Of a stretch of DNA of 29,486 nt, positions 16,053 to 24,260 are shown in pieces. Where the stretch lies: positions 1-29,486 of IMG/VR virus record IMGVR_UViG_3300047443_000296. One strand, given 5' to 3'. This stretch comes from a virus. The notes under the pieces are model-generated. The model did no database searches. It was given only the letters and a program-made list of their open reading frames with translations, and was not told the DNA's origin. How positions within the stretch are numbered: position 1 is the stretch's first letter; each line of letters begins with the position of its first letter. The position numbers and the translations under genes were made by a program.

Positions 16053-16763
16053 GTTGACGCTGTTGGCGCCTTCACTTGGCTTTGATTTCTTGGTCTCCTT
16101 CGCGGCCATAGCTTGTTCAAGCATTGCGGCAAAGCGGTCTTCCATCGCTTTCATCTCTGCTTTGTGGCGTTCGGCTTGTTCGTCCATCTGGGCACGGACA
16201 ACGGCTGCTGCGTTCTTGTCCTTTGCGTCGTCAAGGAACTGTTGCGCCTTGTGCTTGAGTGCGTAGAAGCCGCGCATGACGCCGCTTGAGCTATCCGACA
16301 GGGTTGCAAGCTGTTCGACAGTGCGAATGCCAACGTGCTTCATTTCAGCGACTTGTGCAGGTTGCAGCGCAGGCCACATGTCCAGCGGAGTCCCAACTAC
16401 AGCGGCATCTTTACCGCGTTTGAACGCTTCGTATTCATGCGGGAAGCGCCATTCGTAGAAGTCCGTTACTGGGGTGTGGATGATCAAGTCACGATTGCCT
16501 GGAACTGTGATCGTGATGAAGTCCATGTCTACGTACTTCGTCACGCCGCCAGCAAGGTAAGTCTCCCTCTTCGAGAAGACAGGTTCGGTTGTGAACGAGA
16601 CGTTCAAGCCGCTGTCTTCGCCGTAGTCCGAATGCTTGATAAAGCGGCCGGTGCGGTGATCGCGGACGCCGCGTGCTTCCTCATCAGCGAATCGGTTGCC
16701 AGTGCCCTGCATGCCGATGGCCACGTTCAGGTCGATTTCGTTTTGGGTGTTTGGGTTATTCAA
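16050..16763 (-). CDS. Virion-region protein, 237 aa, TTG start
   Basis: I place the start at TTG (16763-16761): AGGAG lies six bases ahead, whereas the in-frame ATG at 16841 has no ribosome binding site and the added residues are Arg/Ser-rich. The N-terminus is NNPNTQNEIDLNVAIG. The middle is beta-rich (KYVDMDFITITVPGNRDLI). WPALQPAQVAEMKHVGIRTVEQLATLSD, a helix-hairpin-like segment common in phage proteins of this position, follows at about residues 130-160. The last 60 residues are charged coiled coil (AERHKAEMKAMEDRFAAMLEQ). It lies between capsid and adaptor. I infer a capsid-associated or connector-related role. Confidence 0.65.
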   Translation of the reverse strand: MNNPNTQNEIDLNVAIGMQGTGNRFADEEARGVRDHRTGRFIKHSDYGEDSGLNVSFTTEPVFSKRETYLAGGVTKYVDMDFITITVPGNRDLIIHTPVTDFYEWRFPHEYEAFKRGKDAAVVGTPLDMWPALQPAQVAEMKHVGIRTVEQLATLSDSSSGVMRGFYALKHKAQQFLDDAKDKNAAAVVRAQMDEQAERHKAEMKAMEDRFAAMLEQAMAAKETKKSKPSEGANSVN

Positions 16764-16765
16764 GG

Positions 16766-16780
16766 TGTTCTCCTGCCGTG
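16766..16780 (-). promoter_or_regulatory. Ribosome binding site block CACGGCAGGAGAACA, copy 1
   Basis: Fifteen bases with AGGAG, ending just before the TTG start codon at 16763. An identical block stands before the ATG at 18165. The match goes well beyond AGGAG and suggests a duplicated leader. Confidence 0.7.
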
Positions 16781-16856
16781 ATCGGTACGAGGTGCGCTTG
16801 CTATCGCGGCTCACCGAACTGGCGGCAAATCGCAGTGGCACTATTGCCCTGCTAAC

Positions 16857-16863
16857 CTATTTA
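16857..16863 (-). promoter_or_regulatory. TAAATAG motif just after the capsid-gene terminator
   Basis: Reads GGGTAAATAGGTT, 94 bases before the TTG start at 16763. It is only ten bases downstream of the terminator hairpin at 16873-16897 on the same strand, so a new transcript starting here would explain expression of the genes beyond. Confidence 0.55.
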
Positions 16864-16872
16864 CCCAGATGG

Positions 16873-16897
16873 TAAAAAAGGCTCCCGAAGGAGCCTT
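16873..16897 (-). terminator. Rho-independent terminator behind the major capsid gene
   Basis: On the minus strand AAGGCTCC-TTCG-GGAGCCTT is a perfect 8-bp stem with a UUCG tetraloop, followed by TTTT. It lies 20 bases after the capsid stop codon, as expected for a highly expressed gene kept apart from its neighbours. Confidence 0.9.
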
Positions 16898-16916
16898 CCT
16901 GTAATCAAGTCACTGA

Positions 16917-17888
16917 TTAGGTGTTGCTATACACACCGCAGAACTGTGGACCCGACATAGTCAAGTTACCGGCCCAAGCCAGAGTCTTGACAGTCATGTC
17001 CTGATTGACCGGCGACTTATCGTCCAGAGCAATCATGTTGCGATCCTTGTGGGTGCGCCACTTCATGTAGTCGGTGTTCAGGAAGTAAGCAGTGTTTGCG
17101 CCGATACCGGAAGCAGCAGCGTCAAACACGACTGGAATACCTTGGAATTGCAGAGTCTGGAAGCCTGCGTTACCCAGAGTCGCATCCGAGATACGCTGCA
17201 TCGATTGCAGACCCGATTCGTACAATGCGTACACCTGTGGCGATGCCAAGATGATCTTCGGACGATCAGTACCACGTGTCAGCGACAGCAAGAATTGGTT
17301 CCACTGCGAGATCAGCGCTGTACCGGTAGTCGCAACGCCAGCACCGTCAACCGAAGCTTGGTATTTCTGGTTGCGCCAGAAGGTAGAAGTAGCACGGCTG
17401 ATGCCGCCGTAAGTACCGGTAGTGTTAGCCAGCGGGATTGCAGCAGCCAGACCAGTGATGTTCTTACCGCTGTTACCAGTACCGTCCAAGTAGAAGTGGC
17501 GGTTCAGCAAGTTGGACATGGTTGCTTCTGCGACCTTGACACGGTTTTCAACCAAGTCGATCAGCGCTTCTTTACCGGCGTTGATCAGCTTTTCACGGCC
17601 ATTGAATGCGACAGGAACTGCGTACTGCGAGAACGAGAACTGAGCAGCGGAAATAACGTCTGCTGGTGCGGTCGGCAGTGTGTCGTAACCGCTGTATGAC
17701 CCGCCGTTGCCGTTTTCAGCAAAGGACAGGTTTTCATTGATGAAAGTACCACCGTCAAAAGTGGAGATACCGCCTGACTTCTTCATAGCCAGCAGTGCGG
17801 CGTTGTGTTGTGTAACGTTATCGGCGATGTCTTTCGAGCGATACTCGATGGTAGTTGCCGCGAGGTCACTAAGGTTTGGGAAACTCAT
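16917..17888 (-). CDS. Major capsid protein
   Basis: 323 residues. N-terminus MSFPNLSDLAATTIEYRS, followed by FDGGTFINENLSFAENGNGG and SAAQFSFSQYAVPVAFNGRE, then the long helix KEALIDLVENRVKVAEATMSNLLN, and C-terminal strands ending FCGVYSN. The helix and the beta pattern match HK97-fold coats of podophages; the size is usual. Its product builds the icosahedral shell. It lies downstream of the scaffold and is flanked by its own strong terminator. Its leader is A-rich with only a distant AAGGA. It is an abundant late product by family knowledge. Confidence 0.88.
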   Translation of the reverse strand: MSFPNLSDLAATTIEYRSKDIADNVTQHNAALLAMKKSGGISTFDGGTFINENLSFAENGNGGSYSGYDTLPTAPADVISAAQFSFSQYAVPVAFNGREKLINAGKEALIDLVENRVKVAEATMSNLLNRHFYLDGTGNSGKNITGLAAAIPLANTTGTYGGISRATSTFWRNQKYQASVDGAGVATTGTALISQWNQFLLSLTRGTDRPKIILASPQVYALYESGLQSMQRISDATLGNAGFQTLQFQGIPVVFDAAASGIGANTAYFLNTDYMKWRTHKDRNMIALDDKSPVNQDMTVKTLAWAGNLTMSGPQFCGVYSNT

Positions 17889-17937
17889 TTTTTATTTTTT
17901 ATCCTTAATAGGCTTGCGACCGTTTCTAATCGAGTCT

Positions 17938-18165
17938 TTACGCGTTGCCTACGGGTGCCACCGCATCTGTCGCTGTGCTGCTGCTCGTGTCACTTGGTTG
18001 CGCGGCCAGTGCAGTTGCATCAGTAGTTGAATCAGTTTGCGTCGCTGGTCCTTGGTCCGGTGTATCGACACGCGAAGTGAACTCGATGTGTGCTGTTAAT
18101 CTAGGGTCAGCAACTGGCACTTCGGCACCTCGCGCCACGATCAGGGAAAAAAGCGAAACGATCAT
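17938..18165 (-). CDS. Small Ser/Thr-rich protein, 75 aa
   Basis: Begins MIVSLFSLIVARG, then a short beta segment, then a Ser/Thr/Asp/Ala tail likely to be disordered. The start is secured by AGGAG nine bases ahead in the block at 18172-18186, identical to the one before 16763. TAAATAG lies 36 bases upstream. It sits directly ahead of the capsid gene, where small head decoration or assembly proteins are often found, but nothing in the sequence proves such a role. Confidence 0.6.
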   Translation of the reverse strand: MIVSLFSLIVARGAEVPVADPRLTAHIEFTSRVDTPDQGPATQTDSTTDATALAAQPSDTSSSTATDAVAPVGNA

Positions 18166-18171
18166 TTGTAC

Positions 18172-18186
18172 TGTTCTCCTGCCGTG
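18172..18186 (-). promoter_or_regulatory. Ribosome binding site block CACGGCAGGAGAACA, copy 2
   Basis: Identical to 16766-16780, ahead of the 75-residue protein. The two are about 1.4 kb apart, on either side of the capsid gene. Confidence 0.7.
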
Positions 18187-18200
18187 GATTTTGTGTATTT

Positions 18201-18207
18201 CTATTTA
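18201..18207 (-). promoter_or_regulatory. TAAATAG motif ahead of the 75-residue gene and capsid
   Basis: Reads AGCTAAATAGAAA on the minus strand, 36 bases before the ATG at 18165. If it is a promoter it would drive the small protein and the capsid gene down to the terminator at 16873. Confidence 0.5.
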
Positions 18208-18375
18208 GCTAGGTGGCGTTGACCTGTCCGATAGCTTGTTCTCAAGAAAAAATGCTCGTACACTGCGAAAGCGACTTTCCCGACAAGATACTCGTGCAAC
18301 GGCCTTGATTCTTTTCAAGGCGGCGACGACCTAATCGAGTCTCTGAGACTAACTGATAACGACCAGAACGATGCG
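18208..18375. other. Leader of the plus-strand moron with two small inverted repeats
   Basis: No gene here. GCCTTGA / TCAAGGC with a six-base loop (18302-18321) has no T-run, and AGTCT / AGACT with a three-base loop lies at 18338-18350. Both precede the plus-strand gene at 18376 and could be regulatory. I see no convincing sigma70 promoter. Confidence 0.4.
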
Positions 18376-19146
18376 ATGACATTTAAGCGACGCACCAAGC
18401 AGGAACGAACCGAAAATACGAGCGGTTTTGATAAGTTGGGATTAGGCGCACTCGTTTATGCCTACGCTGTGTTCTTAGGTGCCTGTTACATCTTCGCGTT
18501 CTGGCGCCCGTTCGGATTCAACGTGTTTCCCTATTTAAGTGTGCATGACTACGTTAGTGCTGCTCTGAACAGAGTTGTTGTACTGGTAGCATTGCCGTTA
18601 TTCTTTGCAGCATGTATTTTTGGCGGCGACCGGCATAAAAATACGAAATTGGAACAGAATTCCGTCTTTTTCTTAGTTTTTTTGTACGCCGTCGGGTTTG
18701 CCAAAGAGTTTTATCAATCTGTTTCCAGGTACTCAAGTACGGATTTTAAATTTCCAAACGAACTCACAGTGCTCGAAATTTGTGCGCTCATGTTGGCGGC
18801 TGGCGTGGCAATTGCCATTTATGGTTACCGGTCACACATAAGGCTAAAAGCTCAGATTGCGGCCTTAGTGCTAGTCCAAGCATCAGTTTCGATGGCAGCA
18901 GGCTACGCCGATGGTAAGGCCGTGTACGACGGTGGGATGCAAGTGTACTTCCTCGAAAATAAGGACCTGTGTGAACCAGGGGGAGTGCGCGACTGGGTTC
19001 ACGTCGAAACTTTCGGCGCACAGACCTTTTTCATGAATACTGTCGACAAGCGGCTTTGTATCACGGATGAAAAGAAGATACGCCTAGTATCTCGCCAAAG
19101 AAAAGAATTCCGGAAGCCGGGAGCATTGGCTCCTACTTCAATGTAG
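18376..19146 (+). CDS. Polytopic membrane protein, moron
   Basis: 256 residues with four likely membrane helices: about 23-42 (LGALVYAYAVFLGACYIFAF), 64-85 (ALNRVVVLVALPLFFAACIFGG), 97-112 and 133-150 (VLEICALMLAAGVAIAIYGY), plus a weaker fifth near 160-175. The C-terminal ~75 residues are soluble with two cysteines. It runs against the virion genes between the capsid unit and the scaffold, and is AT-richer by eye than they are, both moron signs. No enzyme motif and no family I can name; host-envelope modification or superinfection exclusion is a guess. Confidence 0.65.
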   Translation: MTFKRRTKQERTENTSGFDKLGLGALVYAYAVFLGACYIFAFWRPFGFNVFPYLSVHDYVSAALNRVVVLVALPLFFAACIFGGDRHKNTKLEQNSVFFLVFLYAVGFAKEFYQSVSRYSSTDFKFPNELTVLEICALMLAAGVAIAIYGYRSHIRLKAQIAALVLVQASVSMAAGYADGKAVYDGGMQVYFLENKDLCEPGGVRDWVHVETFGAQTFFMNTVDKRLCITDEKKIRLVSRQRKEFRKPGALAPTSM

Positions 19147-19203
19147 AGGAAGTCGAACGTCGCTGGTAGCTTATCTTGTTGCGCATGTGATAATTCGAAC
19201 TTT

Positions 19204-20265
19204 CTAGTCATGCGAGTGCTTGTTCCACGCCATTTCCGCTGCTTCGCGCAGCGACTTAGGACGTGGCTGTGTTTGACCACCTCGACCACCGCTCGCAAGC
19301 GAAGGCTTCACACTTTGGATAGGCTTAGCGGTTTGCGTAGTGGGTTGTGGTTGGACTTGTGATTGCGTAGCTGCTGCGCGGCTTGCCAGAATCTGCTTTA
19401 CCTCGGGATGCTGTTGGGCTGCGAAGTCGTAAGCGTTGCGGAACAGTTCGGGAATGTCCTTACCTTCAACGAAACCGGCTTCGATTGCCTTCTGCATCAG
19501 TGGGCGCAAGTCGTCGATGAACTCGTTCTTTGGATCGGTAGTGAACGCATCTACGTGGCGTTGAACCTCGGCTTCCCGCTGCTTCTCTTCACGCGCCGCC
19601 AATTCTTGACGGACTACTGCTTGCACATCAGGCGCTTGTTGCGCGGGTGCGGCTTGGCCTTGACGGCCGTTTGCCAACTGCACGAGCGTTTGAACGTCTG
19701 GTTGGAAGTGTGAAATCAAGCTGTGAATGATCTGCGCCTTCTGTGCAGGTGAGCCAGTACGCAACTGGTGATCAAGGTTGAACAGCTCCTTTGCGTGGGC
19801 TACCGCGTTCGTGTTGAACTGACGGAACGTCGCTTCGTAAGGCGCCGCTACTTCACCGAACTGCTTTGCGATCTTGCGTTCGTCGGCTGTCTCTTGCAGA
19901 CGCACTTGCATGTCGCGTTCACGGTCAACCCAGAACTTTTGCATTTCGCGTGGCACGGTGCCCCATTTGTCGCGCAGCAGCGGGGTCATGCTGCTAGGTG
20001 CGCGGATTGGCTCAAGTTCGCGACCGCTGATAGGGTCGATCTCTTTCGCAGGTTCGACTTTTGCTGGCTCGGCTGCTTGCGGCAGCGCGTTCGTCGGTTC
20101 CTTTTCGCCGGTCGTCTTTTCAAACGCTTTGAGCACGGCATCGCGCAGTGTTTTCGGTTCCGATGTCTCAACGGCTTCAGTTACAGGTTCTGCTTGCTCT
20201 ACTGGTTCCGTGACATTGGCTGTGGTTTCGTTTAACAGCTCGTCGTCATTGTTGAAGTCATCCAT
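19204..20265 (-). CDS. Capsid scaffold protein
   Basis: 353 residues, acidic N-terminus (MDDFNNDDELLNETT), a Glu/Pro/Thr-rich linker, then a conserved block with DKWGTVPREMQKFWVDRERDMQ and helices, a Gln/Glu coiled segment (REELAAREEKQREAEVQRH-like) around 215-235, and a basic tail (GGRGGQTQPRPKSLREAAEMAW). This is the layout of phage scaffolds: helical, no enzyme motif, basic C-terminal capsid-binding end. It guides coat assembly and is removed before DNA packaging. AGAGGA lies four bases before the ATG. Gene order portal / scaffold / capsid supports it. Confidence 0.78.
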   Translation of the reverse strand: MDDFNNDDELLNETTANVTEPVEQAEPVTEAVETSEPKTLRDAVLKAFEKTTGEKEPTNALPQAAEPAKVEPAKEIDPISGRELEPIRAPSSMTPLLRDKWGTVPREMQKFWVDRERDMQVRLQETADERKIAKQFGEVAAPYEATFRQFNTNAVAHAKELFNLDHQLRTGSPAQKAQIIHSLISHFQPDVQTLVQLANGRQGQAAPAQQAPDVQAVVRQELAAREEKQREAEVQRHVDAFTTDPKNEFIDDLRPLMQKAIEAGFVEGKDIPELFRNAYDFAAQQHPEVKQILASRAAATQSQVQPQPTTQTAKPIQSVKPSLASGGRGGQTQPRPKSLREAAEMAWNKHSHD

Positions 20266-20315
20266 GGTGTCCTCTTCTTGTTATGGCCCACACCTTGCAG
20301 GCCGGGTTTATTCGT

Positions 20316-20322
20316 CTATTTA
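20316..20322 (-). promoter_or_regulatory. TAAATAG motif ahead of the scaffold
   Basis: Reads CAGTAAATAGACG, 51 bases before the scaffold ATG. The TAG of the motif is the stop codon of the zinc-ribbon gene. Confidence 0.5.
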
Positions 20323-20684
20323 CTGTGCCTTTCGACCGCTTTAATCACGGCCTCGCGCCGCTTTTGGTTGTCGGCGGCTTCCGCGTTCTTCTTCTGAAGT
20401 TTTGCTTCAGACGCGGCTTCGCTTCTCGGAATCTTGTTGTTCTCTTTCAGGTACTTTTTGTAGTCCTGGCCGGACTCGATCCAAGTACCTTTGCCGCCTT
20501 GCTTCCCGTCTGGCATGTGAAAGCCCTTGTGACCTGTAAAGGCCATCGCACTGATTGCCGGTGCAGTCAGACCCTTCACAGTTGGGGCGCCGCAGCAGAT
20601 CGGCGTATCGTTGCGGTTTGAGATACTGCGGATGTAGTCCTGTTCGGTTCCGCAGGTCGAGCAATGTGCTACGTAGGTCGGCAT
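20316..20684 (-). CDS. FmdB-like zinc-ribbon protein
   Basis: 122 residues from the ATG at 20684, which overlaps the portal stop as TGATG with GGAGGT five bases ahead; the GTG one codon upstream is too close to that site. The N-terminal CSTCG and a later ICCG give a four-cysteine zinc ribbon like the FmdB family (MPTYVAHCSTCG). The C-terminal half is basic and coiled (KLQKKNAEAADNQKRREAVIKAVE). Small zinc-ribbon proteins sit beside portal genes in many phages and may help assembly or bind nucleic acid. Its TAG stop is part of the TAAATAG motif. Confidence 0.75.
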   Translation of the reverse strand: MPTYVAHCSTCGTEQDYIRSISNRNDTPICCGAPTVKGLTAPAISAMAFTGHKGFHMPDGKQGGKGTWIESGQDYKKYLKENNKIPRSEAASEAKLQKKNAEAADNQKRREAVIKAVERHSK

Positions 20685-22777
20685 CACAGACCTCCGTTTG
20701 GCTTGTTGTTCATCAGGTCGATAGCAGCGCTGTGAACCTGAGTAGCTTGCTGGTGCGCGACGTTCGCGGCCAACTCGCCTTGACGCATGACCAACTGACG
20801 TTCGCGGATAGCGTTGTCGCGTTCGTTTTGCATCTGGGCCATCGCCAGCTTCTGCTGGTCGAGCTGCGCTTGCATCTGCGCGATTTGCAGCTTCGTGCTC
20901 TCCTGGGTCTGCACTGATTGGTAGTCGAGCTGAGCTTTCTGTGCAGCGGCTTGCGCCTTGACCTGTTCAGGTGTTGGCTGCTGCTGGCCTTGCCCCTGCT
21001 GTGACGCCTGCATGATCTGTTGAAGGCCGTTGTCGATGACGCCCTCGATGGCTTGTGCGCCCTTGAAGCCGCTGACGCCCCACTTAATCAGTTCAAGACC
21101 CAAAGGCGCAATCTGTGGTGTTTGCTGTACCGCAGGCATGATCACGCCCATCATCTTTGTGATCGCTTGGATTGCTTCGCTGCGTTCGGCCTTTTCGGTG
21201 TTCCAGTTCGGCAGTTGCAGGCTATCGACGCTCACGCTCAAGCGGAACTGCGACATCTGTTCATCTTTCAGCAGTTGCAGTGCTGGGCCGATGAACTGCT
21301 GGTCTGCCGGGTTCAGCGGCATAGCACGCTTAACGATCAGATCAGGCTGATAGAACTTGCAGATGACGTGTGCTTTCAAGCGCAGCAGCGATTCAACGTA
21401 CTTGGCAACGTCCTGCTGGCGGGACGCAAAGCGACCAAACGCCTGCTGGCTTTTTGCGGTGGTGGCTGTCGCTGTCTCATACGGCATGGCTTGGCCGCGC
21501 ATGATGTCGCTGATGCCCTCGACCTCGTAAATCTGGGCCTTGATGCGCTCAAGGTGCCCGGATGCGATGTGGAATGCGTTCGATACGGGATCAAGCGGTG
21601 CGAACTGGATGCTCCCCTGCAGGCCGCCTTTGTCGCTGGCGAACTGCGACCAGTTCTTGACGCCGATACCTTGGTTCTCGGCCACGTTTGTGTACAGGTC
21701 TTTGATCTCTGGACTAGCTGCGTCGTACACGAAGCGAACGGCCAATGCCTTGCTAAGTTTGGCGCAGCGGTTGTTCAGTTCGTCCAGTTCGTCGTACTTG
21801 CCGCGCACGAGCTGGTAATCGGAGATAGGCAAAGTGTTCGAAGTATCAAAGCGGCCAAGTGGCGGCATCGGGGTCGGGAAGAAGCCTTCAAAGCCCATCG
21901 TGTCCTGCTTGACATCGAGTGGCATCGGCAGCGATTCAGTCACCCAAAACACGAGCTGACGTCCCTTGTCCCAGATTTCGTAAACGTCTGCTGTTTCTTC
22001 TGTTTGGTTCTTCGGTGCGAGCTTCGCATTGCTTGAGTCTTGCGCTTCTGGCTTGTCGCTGAAACTGATTTCAGCCAGCGCTTCTGCTGGAACGTTATGG
22101 CCAAAGCGTGCTTTGACTGCTTCCTTGGTCATCGGGATACGGCGGGCAACCCAACTGCACATTGTCCAGACCTTGCAAGGACTCCAGTAGAAGTCATTCC
22201 AGGCCACGTAATCGGTACAAGCTTCTTGGCGCGTAATCACGCTTGGTTGTGGGGTTAATGTGCTGGTGATGTGGTCGAACACTGGCGGTTGTTCCGCTTC
22301 GTCTTGTTCCAGACGCAGCCAGCTAACGCCGACACCTGATACAACGTGGTCGAACAGCACTTGCTTAAACGATGCGTCGAAGCCGCCAGTATCCAGTTCG
22401 TATTTCAGGTTGCGTTCCAAGATCAAGCCGGCCACGCGTGCTACGTCATCCTGTGCGTCATCGAAACGACGCTTGATGTCTGGCTTAGGCGTGTTCGCGT
22501 ACAGTGCCGACAGCTTCGTATCAGTGTTGAGGAAGTAGATGTTGTAGAACTTGCTGTCCTTGTACGCGGTTCCAGCTTCGGCGCGGTAACGGTTCACGGC
22601 CTTGACCGCGACTTCGTTCCACTGCTTGCGCTCCTTGCGGCACGCTTCAAGTTCCTTCTGCCACTTGTCCTGTTCGGCTTCAGTTTGGTACTGCGCGAGT
22701 ACCGGATCTTGCTCAAAGGCGTCGTCGCTAACGCCGCTATCCATCCCTTCGTTTTCGTTATGATTTTCGGTTGCCAT
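20684..22777 (-). CDS. Portal protein
   Basis: 697 residues from the ATG at 22777, chosen because GGAG lies five bases ahead; ten upstream in-frame codons are excluded. Motifs include DKWQKELEACRKERKQW, YDAASPEIKDLYTN, SNTLPISDYQLVRGKYDELDELNNR, GISDIMRGQAMPYETATATTAKSQQAFGRFASRQQDVAKYVESLL, the conserved portal clip/wing region. The C-terminal 120 residues are a Gln-rich helix (ANVAHQQ), like the barrel extension of P22-type portals. It forms the 12-subunit ring through which DNA is packed and ejected. It is 44 bases after the terminase stop. Confidence 0.9.
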   Translation of the reverse strand: MATENHNENEGMDSGVSDDAFEQDPVLAQYQTEAEQDKWQKELEACRKERKQWNEVAVKAVNRYRAEAGTAYKDSKFYNIYFLNTDTKLSALYANTPKPDIKRRFDDAQDDVARVAGLILERNLKYELDTGGFDASFKQVLFDHVVSGVGVSWLRLEQDEAEQPPVFDHITSTLTPQPSVITRQEACTDYVAWNDFYWSPCKVWTMCSWVARRIPMTKEAVKARFGHNVPAEALAEISFSDKPEAQDSSNAKLAPKNQTEETADVYEIWDKGRQLVFWVTESLPMPLDVKQDTMGFEGFFPTPMPPLGRFDTSNTLPISDYQLVRGKYDELDELNNRCAKLSKALAVRFVYDAASPEIKDLYTNVAENQGIGVKNWSQFASDKGGLQGSIQFAPLDPVSNAFHIASGHLERIKAQIYEVEGISDIMRGQAMPYETATATTAKSQQAFGRFASRQQDVAKYVESLLRLKAHVICKFYQPDLIVKRAMPLNPADQQFIGPALQLLKDEQMSQFRLSVSVDSLQLPNWNTEKAERSEAIQAITKMMGVIMPAVQQTPQIAPLGLELIKWGVSGFKGAQAIEGVIDNGLQQIMQASQQGQGQQQPTPEQVKAQAAAQKAQLDYQSVQTQESTKLQIAQMQAQLDQQKLAMAQMQNERDNAIRERQLVMRQGELAANVAHQQATQVHSAAIDLMNNKPNGGL

Positions 22778-22820
22778 TTCTACTCCGTGCGCTCTTAAAC
22801 GGCGCACTTAATTGTTCTGT

Positions 22821-24260
22821 TCAGTCCCACGCTCGACCTAAGTCCTGTCTGCGCATGGAGAGTTCGCGTTCTCGCGCCGCGAATGCTTCATCTAATGTCC
22901 AGCGATTCGTATTTACCTGAGCGCGATTCATTGCTTGGTTGCGGCGCTTGGTTCTGCTGCGCTCTACTGATCTCCCCAGGTCGTCATCGCTTACAGACAG
23001 CACTGCGTATCGGAACGCGTCAGCGCCGTGAGACCATTCGTTGTGGTCTGCTTCGCTGGTGAAACTACTAGTAGCGCGGTTGAATTTGCGGCTGTAGTTC
23101 TTGATGGCTTCAATGCCGCGCCTGCACCTGTCGCTGTCGATCGCGAACGGCCACGTTCTGAGAAACTTGCGCACTGCGTCGATACCGTGCATGACGCGGT
23201 TGCCTTGGTCTGGGTTCGGGGCTTTGCGCGCTGGTAGCTCGTGCTCGATGAACGTGTCCATGACGGACTTCTTAGACGCGAACGTGCGGTGCATGGCGTC
23301 ATGTGGAAGCCAGACTGTCTCGTAGGTGTAAGGCTTCAATGCAAGCATGTCGCAAACTTCTTCGGCGTCGAAACCTGACTGCTCCCAGTAGTCGAAGAAG
23401 CGAATCTCGCCGTCGATGATTTGCCAGAACCAGATTACGGCCGCATCGCTTCGACCCAAGTCCATTGCGATACTGACCTTCTCTTCTGGGTCGTAGTCGA
23501 GCGGGCGAAACTTGTTTTGGCTCTCTGCGACTGCGATCTGCTTGCCGTAGAAGGAACCACGGAAGGCAGCGTCGAAAGAACACTCAAGCTCCTGCTGCCA
23601 TTCCTCGACTTCCATCTCAGACTTCATGTCCTCGATCTCGGCATCGTCCAAGATGCCGCTGTCGCTGGCCTTCAACTTGATAGCGAAATACTTGTCCGGC
23701 TGCTCGACGGCGGTCTGCCAACGTTTGTAGAAGTCGTTCTTGCCCTTCGGCGTACCCATGAACACAACCCAGCCCTTGCGGTCAGCCAGTGCAGGACGGA
23801 GAACCAAGCTGTAAGCGTCTGGCTTCATGTCGCCATACTCGTCAAGCACGACGCCGTCATAGTACGAACCGCGCAAGTTGTCGGGGTTGTCCGCACCGCC
23901 AAGGGTGATACGGGCCATGTCGCCGGTAACGGTCGGCACTTCGACCCACAGCTCGGTCTCGTTCTTCTTGACGCCTGGGATGGACTTGGTGAAGTCAATC
24001 AGATACTGCCAAGCGACCAACTTAGCCTGACCCTTGTACGGGCACAGGTAAGCAAAGCGCGGTCGGTTGTACAGTTTGCCGTTGCGGTCTTTCTTCTGGA
24101 AGTTGAGTGCGCGGGCAATAAGGTCTTGGATGACGCTGAACGTCTTACCTGCGCGTCGATGCGCGACAATGACTGTGCGGCGTTTGGTTCGCTGGTGAAA
24201 CGGTATGAAGGCTGCGCGTGGCTGATAATCCAGATGGACGGTCTGGACCCGATTACTCAT
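22821..24260 (-). CDS. Terminase large subunit
   Basis: 479 residues. ATPase domain: Walker A HRRAGKT at 34-40, Walker B VVLDE at 137-141, coupling motif GTPKG at 169-173. Nuclease domain (RNase H fold): MDLG with Asp 267, PHDA with Asp 321, and HGADAFRY with Asp 414, the three metal-binding acids. Length is normal. It pumps DNA through the portal and cuts it. It begins within the last eight bases of the small terminase gene (ATGAGTAA), so the two are coupled. Confidence 0.95.
   Translation of the reverse strand: MSNRVQTVHLDYQPRAAFIPFHQRTKRRTVIVAHRRAGKTFSVIQDLIARALNFQKKDRNGKLYNRPRFAYLCPYKGQAKLVAWQYLIDFTKSIPGVKKNETELWVEVPTVTGDMARITLGGADNPDNLRGSYYDGVVLDEYGDMKPDAYSLVLRPALADRKGWVVFMGTPKGKNDFYKRWQTAVEQPDKYFAIKLKASDSGILDDAEIEDMKSEMEVEEWQQELECSFDAAFRGSFYGKQIAVAESQNKFRPLDYDPEEKVSIAMDLGRSDAAVIWFWQIIDGEIRFFDYWEQSGFDAEEVCDMLALKPYTYETVWLPHDAMHRTFASKKSVMDTFIEHELPARKAPNPDQGNRVMHGIDAVRKFLRTWPFAIDSDRCRRGIEAIKNYSRKFNRATSSFTSEADHNEWSHGADAFRYAVLSVSDDDLGRSVERSRTKRRNQAMNRAQVNTNRWTLDEAFAARERELSMRRQDLGRAWD

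Noticed and set aside
18206-18224. A possible inverted copy of the dyad repeat (GGTCAACGCCACCTAGC)
   Set aside because: Only about 13 of 17 bases agree, flanks differ and the arms pair poorly; could be chance.
18302-18321. Terminator ahead of the moron
   Set aside because: The hairpin has no T-run on either strand.
18531-18537. Eighth TAAATAG on the minus strand
   Set aside because: It lies inside the plus-strand gene at 18376 with no minus-strand gene start within reach; taken as chance.
20685-20687. GTG start for the zinc-ribbon gene
   Set aside because: The ATG at 20684 overlaps the portal stop and has the better spacing to GGAGGT.
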